In this document: positions 17,412-23,939 of the stretch, in pieces
Numbering within the stretch: the first letter of the stretch is position 1
Layout of the letters: each line of letters opens with the position of its first letter
From: Clostridia bacterium
GTDB taxonomy: Bacteria; Bacillota_A; Clostridia; Oscillospirales; CAG-272
Reading direction: 5' to 3'
DNA: 24,054 nt
Assembly: GCA_017547395.1 (NCBI GenBank)
Contig: JAFYPS010000183.1
Location: 1-24,054, forward strand
Notes under the pieces: generated by a model
Seen by the model: only the letters and a program-made list of their open reading frames with translations
The model's database searches: none
What the model was told of the DNA's origin: nothing
Program-made: the position numbers and the translations under genes

Positions 17412-17440
17412 ATAGTATGCCGTTTTCTGCAATAATATGA
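17412..17440 (-). promoter_or_regulatory. Candidate sigma-E (mother-cell) promoter
   Basis: Minus strand TCATATT, 14 bases, CATACTAT. The B. subtilis sigma-E consensus is about KMATATT-N14-CATACAMT, so only one defined position of the -10 differs. Caution: the predicted start falls at the edge of the SD, leaving a leader of only about 10 bases. Confidence 0.55.
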
Positions 17441-17442
17441 AA

Positions 17443-17467
17443 AAGGCATAGCCAACGGCTATGCCTT
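17443..17467 (-). terminator. Terminator of the CNNM/HlyC gene
   Basis: AAGGCATAGCC, loop AAC, GGCTATGCCTT with a T5 run on the minus strand, six bases after the stop codon. Confidence 0.85.
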
Positions 17468-17473
17468 GAAAAG

Positions 17474-18784
17474 TTATTCTTCCTCTTCGTCTTTTTCCTT
17501 TACGGTAACGCGGGCACTTATGACACGGTGCGCCTCGATGATACACCTGTCGATTACAAGGTCCGCGGTTTCAAGCATCGGCGCTTCACCGTCTTCGGGG
17601 ACGGAGCCGTAAAGGCTCATAATATATCCGCCGAAGGTATCAAACTCATCAAGCGGAAGCTCGACGTCAAGTGCCTCTGCGGCCTCGCCAAGCGTTGCCG
17701 AACCAACGATTTCATAAACGTTTTCCTTGACGGATTCGATTTCGGGACCGTCGTCAACGTCATCAAAGTCACCGACAATTTTAGCGAGAAGGTCGTTCAT
17801 CGTCGCAATACCCGTAGTTCCGCCGTATTCGTCAACAATAACTGCGAAGTGATTTCTCGTCTGCTTCATTTTCTTGAAGAGAACGTCACAGCGCACGCCT
17901 GCGGGAACAAAGTTTGCAGGACGAACGGCAAATTTCATAACGTCGTCCCGATTCTTAGAGTCAAGTGCGAAATAGTCCTTTGCAGAAAGCACGCCGACGA
18001 CCTCATCCACAGTGTCGTTACATACGGGATAGTATGAATGGCGGTTATCAACGATTATCTTATGCCATTCGTCAACATCATCCTCAAGGTAAAGCACGGA
18101 AAGCTCGGTACGGTGAGTTGCAAGCTCTCCGACGGTAATTTCATCAAACTCGAAAATATTATGTATAATTTCGCGCTCGTCACTGTCTATCTCACCCTGA
18201 CTTGAGCCCTGATCGACAAGGTCCTTGATATCTCGCTCAAATTCGGTCTCCTCCTTGGCGTTAGGGTCAATGCCGAAAAGGCGGAGTACAACGTTTGTTG
18301 AGAAAGAAAGGAGTGCAACAATCGGGCGGAAGAGTGTGGAAAGCACGCTTATCGTGCCCGCCATGGAAAGCGCAAGCTCTTCGCCGCGCTTCATCGCAAG
18401 ACGCTTGGGGACGAGTTCACCAAGCACAAGCGTAAAGTACGAAAGTATAAGAGTTACTGCAATTACCGAGAACGCATCGATAGTCGCTCTTGAAAACATA
18501 CCGCCCTCGCGGTAGAGCGCATCGGTAATTATCTCTGAAAAGTTATCAGCGGCAAACGCACTTCCAAAAAAGCCCGAAAGTGTTATCGCTACCTGAATAA
18601 CGGCAAGAAAACGCGCAGAGTCTTTTGTAACCTTTGCAAGTTTTTCCGCCTTTTTATTTCCCTGCTCTATAAGCTGCGCAAGACGGGCATCACCCACAGA
18701 GATGACCGCTATCTCAGCACACGCAAAAAACGCGTTAAGTCCAATAAGTACAAACTGCAGCACAAGCTGCCAAAAAATAGTCAA
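17474..18784 (-). CDS. CNNM/CorC-HlyC family transporter (DUF21, CBS pair)
   Basis: A membrane protein of about 436 residues. The N-terminal DUF21 domain carries about four helices (LIGLNAFFACAEIAVISV, FSVIAVTLILSYFTLVLGELVPKRLA, LFRPIVALLSFSTNVVLRLFG). A cytoplasmic CBS pair runs from about residue 200 (MVIDEYGGTTG-like VIVDEYGGTTGIA) and a CorC_HlyC domain lies at the end (FDTFGGYIMSLYGSVPEDG). The family includes Mg2+ exporters (CNNM, MpfA) and was named after TlyC haemolysin, which is misleading. A TTG at 18784 follows GGAGG by 8 bases and is the preferred start; the frame also opens at TTG 18799 but that would include the SD. The leader contains a small ORF and a stem-loop. Confidence 0.9.
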   Translation of the reverse strand: MTIFWQLVLQFVLIGLNAFFACAEIAVISVGDARLAQLIEQGNKKAEKLAKVTKDSARFLAVIQVAITLSGFFGSAFAADNFSEIITDALYREGGMFSRATIDAFSVIAVTLILSYFTLVLGELVPKRLAMKRGEELALSMAGTISVLSTLFRPIVALLSFSTNVVLRLFGIDPNAKEETEFERDIKDLVDQGSSQGEIDSDEREIIHNIFEFDEITVGELATHRTELSVLYLEDDVDEWHKIIVDNRHSYYPVCNDTVDEVVGVLSAKDYFALDSKNRDDVMKFAVRPANFVPAGVRCDVLFKKMKQTRNHFAVIVDEYGGTTGIATMNDLLAKIVGDFDDVDDGPEIESVKENVYEIVGSATLGEAAEALDVELPLDEFDTFGGYIMSLYGSVPEDGEAPMLETADLVIDRCIIEAHRVISARVTVKEKDEEEE

Positions 18785-18812
18785 AATTCTTTCCTCCAAA
18801 AATTCTTACCAG

Positions 18813-18852
18813 TTAGTTTTGTCGTTTAAAATAAAAAACGACGATCAACTAA
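18813..18852 (-). promoter_or_regulatory. Stem-loop in the CNNM gene leader
   Basis: Outer stem TTAGTT/AACTAA and inner stem GTCGTTT/AAACGAC with an 8-base A/T loop and a TT/GATC internal loop: 13 paired positions. It contains the stop codon of the upstream small ORF, so a ribosome terminating there would open it. No U-tract follows directly, so it is not a simple terminator. Confidence 0.5.
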
Positions 18853-18964
18853 TCAGACAGGAATGAAGGAAATACATAAGTCTGCTTTTCAAAATAAGTT
18901 CAAAAAGCACGTAAAAATTATTCTTCCCTCGCAAGTTCCCGTCAGCCAAGCTGCCGTCACTCAT
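18845..18964 (-). CDS. Small ORF (39 residues) upstream of the CNNM gene
   Basis: ATG 18964 is preceded by a very strong SD (AAAAGGAGGACC, 8-10 bases away) and an extended -10 promoter. The product starts MSDGSLADGNLRGKNNFYVL and continues with FELILKSRLMYFLHSCLIS, ending in a hydrophobic/aromatic patch. No family is recognised. It lies 60 bases before the CNNM start, and its TGA is inside the leader stem-loop, suggesting either a leader peptide or an independent small membrane-associated protein. Coding status rests on the RBS and position only. Confidence 0.45.
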   Translation of the reverse strand: MSDGSLADGNLRGKNNFYVLFELILKSRLMYFLHSCLIS

Positions 18965-19007
18965 GATATATGGTCCTCCTTTTCCAAAAATATTTTTACC
19001 GCGAAGT

Positions 19008-19016
19008 ATTATATCA
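19008..19016 (-). promoter_or_regulatory. Extended -10 promoter of the small ORF / CNNM unit
   Basis: Minus strand TGATATAAT (TG-N-TATAAT). No good -35 is present at 17-18 bases, as is common with extended -10 sites. Predicted start near 19002. Confidence 0.55.
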
Positions 19017-19085
19017 CATATTACTACAAAAATCTATGCTTTTTCAAAAAATCTTCATATCATACAAGGTAATATATGCATATAC

Positions 19086-19216
19086 TGCCATCGGGCAGAG
19101 GTTTTTAGCAGAGTACTTCCGAAACTCGCGCGATTCGGACGGTGAGCTTTTATAAGTACCCTACAAATATGCCCGCAAAATCTTTGCCTTTGGGAGCCGC
19201 CGAGCGGCTCCTTTTT
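19086..19216 (+). ncRNA. Candidate structured small RNA or attenuator before ppa
   Basis: About 130 bases with nested complementarity: CGGGCA (19092-19097) with TGCCCG (19170-19175), an inner AGTACTT/AAGTAC pair, and an apical CCGAA/TTCGG hairpin. The stretch ends in a strong intrinsic terminator, yet no plus-strand gene lies upstream for that terminator to serve. A competing CTGCC/GGCAG pairing (19085-19089 with 19094-19098) exists at the 5' end. No consensus promoter is clear (a TATACT at 19081-19086 lacks a -35). I match it to no known RNA family; 6S-like or riboswitch identity is unproven. Confidence 0.4.
19193..19216 (+). terminator. Intrinsic terminator upstream of the ppa promoter
   Basis: GGAGCCGC, loop CGA, GCGGCTCC followed by TTTTT on the plus strand. 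It stands immediately before the ppa promoter and ends the candidate RNA. Confidence 0.85.
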
Positions 19217-19220
19217 CTTC

Positions 19221-19249
19221 TTGCAATATTCGAACGTATAGTGTATAAT
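19221..19249 (+). promoter_or_regulatory. Promoter of ppa-hom
   Basis: TTGCAA, 17 bases, TATAAT, with a start near 19256 and a leader of about 25 bases. Confidence 0.85.
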
Positions 19250-19280
19250 ATATATTACTTAATTTAGCGGAGGTCAAAAA

Positions 19281-19814
19281 ATGAGTAACATCTGGCATGA
19301 TATGAATCCAAAGCGCATTACCCCAACAGATTTTGAATGCGTTATTGAAATCACCAAAGGCTCGAAAAAGAAATATGAGCTTGACAAGGAGTGCGGTCTT
19401 CTCCGCCTTGACAGAATTCTGTACACCTCCACCCACTATCCCGCAAACTACGGTTTTATCCCTCGTACGTACGGCGACGATAACGACCCGCTCGACGTAC
19501 TTGTTCTCTGCTCGGAGTCTATAGAACCGATGACGCTCGTACGTTGCTATCCTATCGGTGTAATTACTATGATTGACGACGGTCACAACGACGAAAAAAT
19601 AATTGCGGTTCCCTTCAGTGACCCAAACTTCAACAACTACAGGAGCATTTCCGAGCTTCCGAAGCACCGCTTTGAGGAAATGCAGCACTTCTTCACAGTA
19701 TACAAGGCTCTTGAAAACAAGGAAGCCGCTGCAGGCGAAGTCAAAGGACCCGAAGAAGCAATTAAGATAATCTCGGATGCCATCACGAGATACGTTGACG
19801 AATTCTGCAAATAG
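19281..19814 (+). CDS. ppa: Inorganic pyrophosphatase (family I)
   Basis: A 177-residue soluble pyrophosphatase that splits PPi to phosphate and drives biosynthetic reactions. The metal-binding signature appears as GDDNDPLDVLVL (about residues 65-76), with KKYELDKECGLLRLDRILY for the substrate-binding Lys/Glu/Arg and YPANYGFIPRTYG before it. IIAVPFSDP and the C-terminal helices complete the fold. SD GGAGGT precedes the ATG. hom follows after 16 bases, so the two share the promoter upstream. Confidence 0.95.
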   Translation: MSNIWHDMNPKRITPTDFECVIEITKGSKKKYELDKECGLLRLDRILYTSTHYPANYGFIPRTYGDDNDPLDVLVLCSESIEPMTLVRCYPIGVITMIDDGHNDEKIIAVPFSDPNFNNYRSISELPKHRFEEMQHFFTVYKALENKEAAAGEVKGPEEAIKIISDAITRYVDEFCK

Positions 19815-19830
19815 AAAGGATTAATCCACA

Positions 19831-21009
19831 ATGAAACACATAGCCATTCTCGGTCTCGGCGTCGTAGGAAAAGGTACCGCGGACCTTCTTGAAAACAATA
19901 AAAAAATTATTGAAAAGCGTGTTGGCGACGAAATAAATATCAAATACATTCTCGATTTGCGAGACTTCCCGGGCACTCCATATGAGAGCCGCGTTGTGCA
20001 CGATTTTTCGATAATTGAAAAGGACAAAGATATCACACTTGTCGCCGAAACAATGGGAGGCGCACACCCTGCATACGACTTTTCTCTTGCGTGCCTTAAG
20101 GCGGGAAAGAGCGTTGTAACCTCAAACAAAGAGGTAGTTGCAACGTTTGGCGAGGAGCTCACGAAAGTTGCGCGCGAAAACGGTGTTTCATATGCATTTG
20201 AAGCAAGCGTTGGTGGCGGAATTCCGATAATACGCCCTCTCGTGACTGATTTTATTGCAAACGAGATAGTTGAAATCAGCGGCATTATGAACGGCACTAC
20301 CAATTATATCCTCACGCAGATGAAGGAATACGGCAAGTCATATGCGGACGCACTGAAAGAGGCTCAGGAAAAAGGATATGCCGAAAAAGATCCGACAGCC
20401 GACGTCGAAGGCATTGACACCTGCCGCAAAATCTGCATCCTCACTGCGCTTGCAACGGGTATTCTCCCCGATGCAAACAAGGTGCGCACCGTTGGAATAA
20501 GCGGGGTTTCGGGTGATGACGTAAAGCTGCTTGACAAATACGGCTATGCGGTAAAACTGCTTGGCAGAATGGTTCTTGAAAATGGCAAGCCCTGCCTTAT
20601 AGTTGCTCCCTTCGTATGCGACAAGGCGAGCCCCCTTGCACACGTTGACGACGTGTTCAACGGCATCACTGTAAAGGGCAATACCCTCGGTCAGACAATG
20701 TTCTACGGACGCGGTGCAGGTGCCGACCCGACCGCAAGCGCAGTTGCAAACGATATCCTCTCTATCTTAAAGGACGGCGATGCGTCGTTTGCTCCCGAGT
20801 TCGTAAGAGATGGCGGAAACGACGTTATAAGCAGTCTTGATTTCGCTTGCCGCCGCTACGTTCGCACTGACGACAAAAATACACTCGCTCTGCTTGGCGA
20901 TGTAAAAGACCTTGGCGGTGCATACGTTACCGAAAAATACTTTACCGAAAGCGAGTTTGACAAAATTCTCGAAAAACTCGGAAACGTTTCCACACTCCGC
21001 GTACTGTAA
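19831..21009 (+). CDS. hom: Homoserine dehydrogenase
   Basis: 392 residues. It reduces aspartate semialdehyde to homoserine, the branch to methionine and threonine. Nucleotide-binding motif is LGLGVVGKG at 7-15; SNKEVVATFG and GGGIPIIRPL lie in the central domain. The catalytic signature GIMNGTTNYILTQM and KGYAEKDPTADVEGIDTCRK are intact. The bacterial Hom usually ends with an ACT domain of about 80 residues; here the region after GAGADPTASAVANDIL keeps only about 50 residues resembling the two ends of that domain (RRYVRTDD, then FTESEFDKILEKLG). Feedback control may therefore be altered. SD AAAGGA. Second gene of the ppa operon. Confidence 0.95.
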   Translation: MKHIAILGLGVVGKGTADLLENNKKIIEKRVGDEINIKYILDLRDFPGTPYESRVVHDFSIIEKDKDITLVAETMGGAHPAYDFSLACLKAGKSVVTSNKEVVATFGEELTKVARENGVSYAFEASVGGGIPIIRPLVTDFIANEIVEISGIMNGTTNYILTQMKEYGKSYADALKEAQEKGYAEKDPTADVEGIDTCRKICILTALATGILPDANKVRTVGISGVSGDDVKLLDKYGYAVKLLGRMVLENGKPCLIVAPFVCDKASPLAHVDDVFNGITVKGNTLGQTMFYGRGAGADPTASAVANDILSILKDGDASFAPEFVRDGGNDVISSLDFACRRYVRTDDKNTLALLGDVKDLGGAYVTEKYFTESEFDKILEKLGNVSTLRVL

Positions 21010-21031
21010 TTGCGTAAAATGTAATAGAAGT

Positions 21032-21062
21032 AAAAAGCTACGGATTTTTTCCGTAGCTTTTT
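21032..21062 (+). terminator. Terminator after hom, just before the ACT-like gene
   Basis: AAAAAGCTACGG, loop ATTTTTT, CCGTAGCTTTTT: perfect 12-bp stem with T-run. The next gene's SD begins only a few bases later, so that gene depends on read-through or on a promoter I do not see. Confidence 0.88.
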
Positions 21063-21077
21063 CATTTGGAGGTAACT

Positions 21078-21440
21078 ATGTACTTGACAGATATACGCGG
21101 CTTCAGTGCCGAAGACAATATATCGGTATTTCCGACGAGAATCAAACGGTTTTCACCAAAAACCGCACCGTCATATCTATCGCTCGCGGGCGGGGACACA
21201 CTCTTTCGCGCTCAAAAATCAGAGAGCGCACCTGAGCCCTTGTGTAAAATAACCTTGCACGGTATGGGAATTTCGGGAAGCAAGGGGATAACAATGCATT
21301 TTGCCCGTTTCTGCCGTCTTTACGATATTTCACCGCGATTTTTGTCCTTCTCTGATATGGGAATATCATTCTTTGTCCGAAGTGAAGAACGCGACCGTGT
21401 TCTCGATGCGCTTGAAGCGTATTTCCCAATGTGGACGTAA
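21078..21440 (+). CDS. Small ACT-like domain protein
   Basis: 120 residues from ATG 21078, with SD TTGGAGG eight bases before; an in-frame TTG at 21066 would include the SD and is rejected. The second half resembles an aspartate-kinase-type ACT domain: ITLHGMGISGSKGITMHFA, then LYDISPRFLSFSDMGISFFV and RSEERDRVLDALEAYFP (beta-alpha-beta-beta-alpha order). The first half (ISVFPTRIKRFSP, SYLSLAGGDTLF) is not recognised. It follows hom, whose own ACT domain is reduced, so a detached regulatory subunit binding an amino acid is conceivable. Identification is by pattern only. The last 121 bases overlap the opposite-strand symporter gene. Confidence 0.6.
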   Translation: MYLTDIRGFSAEDNISVFPTRIKRFSPKTAPSYLSLAGGDTLFRAQKSESAPEPLCKITLHGMGISGSKGITMHFARFCRLYDISPRFLSFSDMGISFFVRSEERDRVLDALEAYFPMWT

Positions 21441-22684
21441 AACTTTTTGTGCGCAGTACAGATTTCATTTTGCGAAAGTAAATCGGCGGTAGAATTTATT
21501 ATAAGCATAAGGCAGACTACACGGTCGCATATTTCCCATATGATACTCGGAGCGGCGACAGCGCCTGCGAAAAGTGAAATGCAGTACAAAATCATAAAAA
21601 CGTTTTTCGCCCGTTCGCGGGCACCGAAAAACGACAGGCTCTGCATTCCGTAATAGCCGAAGGATATTACCGTGCAAAAAGCAAAAAGCGAAATAAAAAC
21701 AGCGAGTATAAGCGGAGCCGTACTGCCGAAAACGCTTTCAAAGGCAGCAGCGCATATAGATGCGCCGCCGCTTTTTCCCGTAACGTCGCCAAGGGCAAGT
21801 AAAATCGAAAATGCAGTCAGCGTACACATCAGCACTGTGTCGACAAAAACCTCGAAAATTCCGAAAAGTGCCTGTCTGCACGGTTCTCTTTCAGCCGATG
21901 CGATATGTGCAGACGGTGCGGTACCGACTCCCGCCTCGTTTGAAAAAAGACCCTTTACAATTCCCTGTTTCAATGCAGGGCCCGCAAAAATTCCAAGTAC
22001 ACCTCCCGCCGCAGAGTCAAAAGAAAAAGCAGAGCTGAAAATTTTAGAAAAAAGCGGCGGGACAGAAGAAATATTTGCCGCTATTATACATAGCGCAAAT
22101 ACTGCGTATCCAAGACTCATAAGAGGAACAACGTATACGGACAGGCGAAACACGTCTACCTTTAGAAAGAAGACCGCCGCGACCGTAACGCTCAGCATTA
22201 TCCCAACCGCGACGGGAGAAGCGCCCGTGGCAACGCTTACCGACTCGGCTATGGCACTGCTCTGCACCACTCCGCCCGTCATTATACAGTCGCAGATAAG
22301 GAGTATGGAAAAAAGCAATGCCGCTACGCTTCCGAGCTTATCTTTTATGTACACCGCTGCTCCGCCAACGGTTTCACCGTTGATTTTACGGCGCGTAAGC
22401 ATACCAAGCGTTATCTCTGCATATTTAAGCGCCATAGAAAAAAACGCGCCTGCCCACATCCACAGAACCGCACCCGCGCCCCCAATAGAAAGCGCAACTG
22501 CCACGCCAACGATATTCCCGACTCCTACAGTGCCGCCAAGCGATAAAAGCATTTGCGAAACCCCGTTTTCAAGCGGCATTGCGCGCAGCACCGTTACAGG
22601 TCTTAAAGCGTAAAATGCGCGAAACCTGACGGTGAAAAAACCGCCTGTCAGAAAAACCAGCGCCGCCGTTACACTTGAAAGCAT
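21320..22684 (-). CDS. Sodium:alanine/glycine symporter (AGCS family)
   Basis: About 454 residues from ATG 22684, which has GGAG six bases before; an in-frame ATG at 22696 and one at 22816 are alternatives, but the extra N-terminus is not membrane-like. AGCS signatures are GGTVGVGNIVGVAVALSIGG, GAVLWMWAGAFFSMALKYAE and NEAGVGTAPSAHIASAE; there are about ten helices. It imports alanine or glycine with sodium. The last 40 residues (from about KKFYVHIG, then Arg/Ser-rich) are unlike the family and are antisense to the ACT-like gene, so the original stop has probably been lost. No convincing promoter was found in the GC-rich leader. Confidence 0.88.
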   Translation of the reverse strand: MLSSVTAALVFLTGGFFTVRFRAFYALRPVTVLRAMPLENGVSQMLLSLGGTVGVGNIVGVAVALSIGGAGAVLWMWAGAFFSMALKYAEITLGMLTRRKINGETVGGAAVYIKDKLGSVAALLFSILLICDCIMTGGVVQSSAIAESVSVATGASPVAVGIMLSVTVAAVFFLKVDVFRLSVYVVPLMSLGYAVFALCIIAANISSVPPLFSKIFSSAFSFDSAAGGVLGIFAGPALKQGIVKGLFSNEAGVGTAPSAHIASAEREPCRQALFGIFEVFVDTVLMCTLTAFSILLALGDVTGKSGGASICAAAFESVFGSTAPLILAVFISLFAFCTVISFGYYGMQSLSFFGARERAKNVFMILYCISLFAGAVAAPSIIWEICDRVVCLMLIINSTADLLSQNEICTAHKKFYVHIGKYASSASRTRSRSSLRTKNDIPISEKDKNRGEIS

Positions 22685-22864
22685 ATTAATCTCCATTCCG
22701 CCGCGGGGCGCGGCACAAAAAGTAAATGAAATCCTCGGTACCGCACTTTGTGCGGCAAAACGGGATGGGTCCTGTTTTGCGAGGAGTTCAGGCGTGAAAT
22801 AATCTATGCAAAACATATTGCAAGTTGAGCTTTCACGCTATCACCCCGTTTTAAATAAAAAGCA

Positions 22865-22893
22865 TTGACTTTGATATTTTTAGTTTATATAAT
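22865..22893 (+). promoter_or_regulatory. Promoter of ddh
   Basis: TTGACT, 17 bases, TATAAT. Predicted start near 22900, leaving a leader of about 22 bases with SD AAGGGGTGA. No room for a lysine riboswitch. Confidence 0.85.
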
Positions 22894-22921
22894 TAAGTAT
22901 ATTTACCAAGGGGTGATACTA

Positions 22922-23902
22922 ATGATTAAAATTGCAATTGTAGGCTACGGAAATCTCGGCCGCGGCGTTGAGTGTGCAGTAAAACAGAATAACGATATGG
23001 AACTTTACGGCGTGTTTACAAGGCGCGCTCCCGAGACTCTTAAAACGCTTACCGGTACAAAAGTGTTTTCCGTAAACGATATTTTAAATCACAAAGGAAA
23101 GATAGACGTTCTCATCCTCTGCGGAGGAAGTGCAAAGGACCTGCCGGCGCAGACACCCGAGCTTGCAAAGAATTTTAACGTAATTGACAGTTTTGATACC
23201 CATGCAAAAATTCCGGAACATTTTGCAAACGTAGACGCCTCCGCAAACGAGGCTCGCAGCGTTGCAATTATCTCTTGTGGCTGGGATCCCGGTCTTTTCT
23301 CTCTGAACCGCCTTTACGGCGAAGCAATTCTCCCAAGCGGAAAAGACTATACCTTCTGGGGCAAGGGCGTAAGTCAGGGACACTCCGACGCTATCCGCCG
23401 CATTGACGGCGTGCTTGATGCAAGACAGTACACTATTCCCGTTGAAGCGGCACTTGCGGCAGTGAGAAACGGAGAAAACCCCACCCTTTCTACAAGAGAA
23501 AAGCATACGCGTGAGTGCTTTGTCGTAGCCAAGGACGGTGCCGACCTTGCACGCATTGAAAACGAGATAAAGACTATGCCGAACTACTTTGCAGACTATG
23601 ACACAACTGTGCATTTTATCAGCAAGGAAGAACTTGAACGCGACCATAGCGGTATCCCGCACGGCGGCTTTGTAATCCGCAGCGGAAAGACGGGTATAAG
23701 CGAGGAAAATTCGAATATTATCGAATACTCGCTGAAGCTCGATTCAAACCCCGAATTCACGTCGTCGGTTTTAGTTGCATATGCGCGCGCAGCGGTGAAA
23801 ATGCAGAATGTGGGTATGTACGGATGCAAGACGGTGTTTGACATACCGCCTGCATTTCTCTCACCGAAATCCCCCGAGGATTTGAGAAAAAGACTGTTAT
23901 AA
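22922..23902 (+). CDS. ddh: meso-Diaminopimelate D-dehydrogenase
   Basis: 326 residues, the usual length. It converts tetrahydrodipicolinate, ammonia and NADPH directly to meso-DAP for peptidoglycan and lysine (one-step route). It starts MIKIAIVGYGNLGRGVE with the GxGxxG dinucleotide motif. Family blocks include VLILCGGSAKDLP, VIDSFDTHAKIPEHF, IISCGWDPGLFSLNRLYGE, FWGKGVSQGHSDAIRRIDGV and IPHGGFVIRSGKTG. ATG 22922 is chosen for its SD AAGGGGTGA; the open frame to 22865 lies in the promoter. Monocistronic, with strong promoter and shared terminator. Confidence 0.96.
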   Translation: MIKIAIVGYGNLGRGVECAVKQNNDMELYGVFTRRAPETLKTLTGTKVFSVNDILNHKGKIDVLILCGGSAKDLPAQTPELAKNFNVIDSFDTHAKIPEHFANVDASANEARSVAIISCGWDPGLFSLNRLYGEAILPSGKDYTFWGKGVSQGHSDAIRRIDGVLDARQYTIPVEAALAAVRNGENPTLSTREKHTRECFVVAKDGADLARIENEIKTMPNYFADYDTTVHFISKEELERDHSGIPHGGFVIRSGKTGISEENSNIIEYSLKLDSNPEFTSSVLVAYARAAVKMQNVGMYGCKTVFDIPPAFLSPKSPEDLRKRLL

Positions 23903-23905
23903 TTC

Positions 23906-23939
23906 AAAAGGCTGAACGGAATCTCCCGTTCAGCCTTTT
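23906..23939. terminator. Bidirectional terminator between ddh and the right-edge gene
   Basis: AAAAGGCTGAACGG, loop AATCTC, CCGTTCAGCCTTTT: 14-bp stem with A4/T4 ends. It lies directly after the ddh stop and directly after the TAA of the minus-strand gene. Confidence 0.88.

Noticed and set aside
19086..19216. Assignment of the structured region to 6S RNA
   Set aside because: The overall stem and bubble pattern is compatible, but I cannot point to family-specific sequence, so only a candidate structured RNA is reported.
21672..22613. Long plus-strand open frame of 313 codons opposite the symporter
   Set aside because: It is antisense to a gene with clear AGCS signatures, is full of Ala/Thr/Pro/Ser as expected for a shadow frame, and lacks an RBS.
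22894..22921. Lysine riboswitch before ddh
   Set aside because: The leader is about 22 bases and none of the conserved lysine-riboswitch sequence is present.
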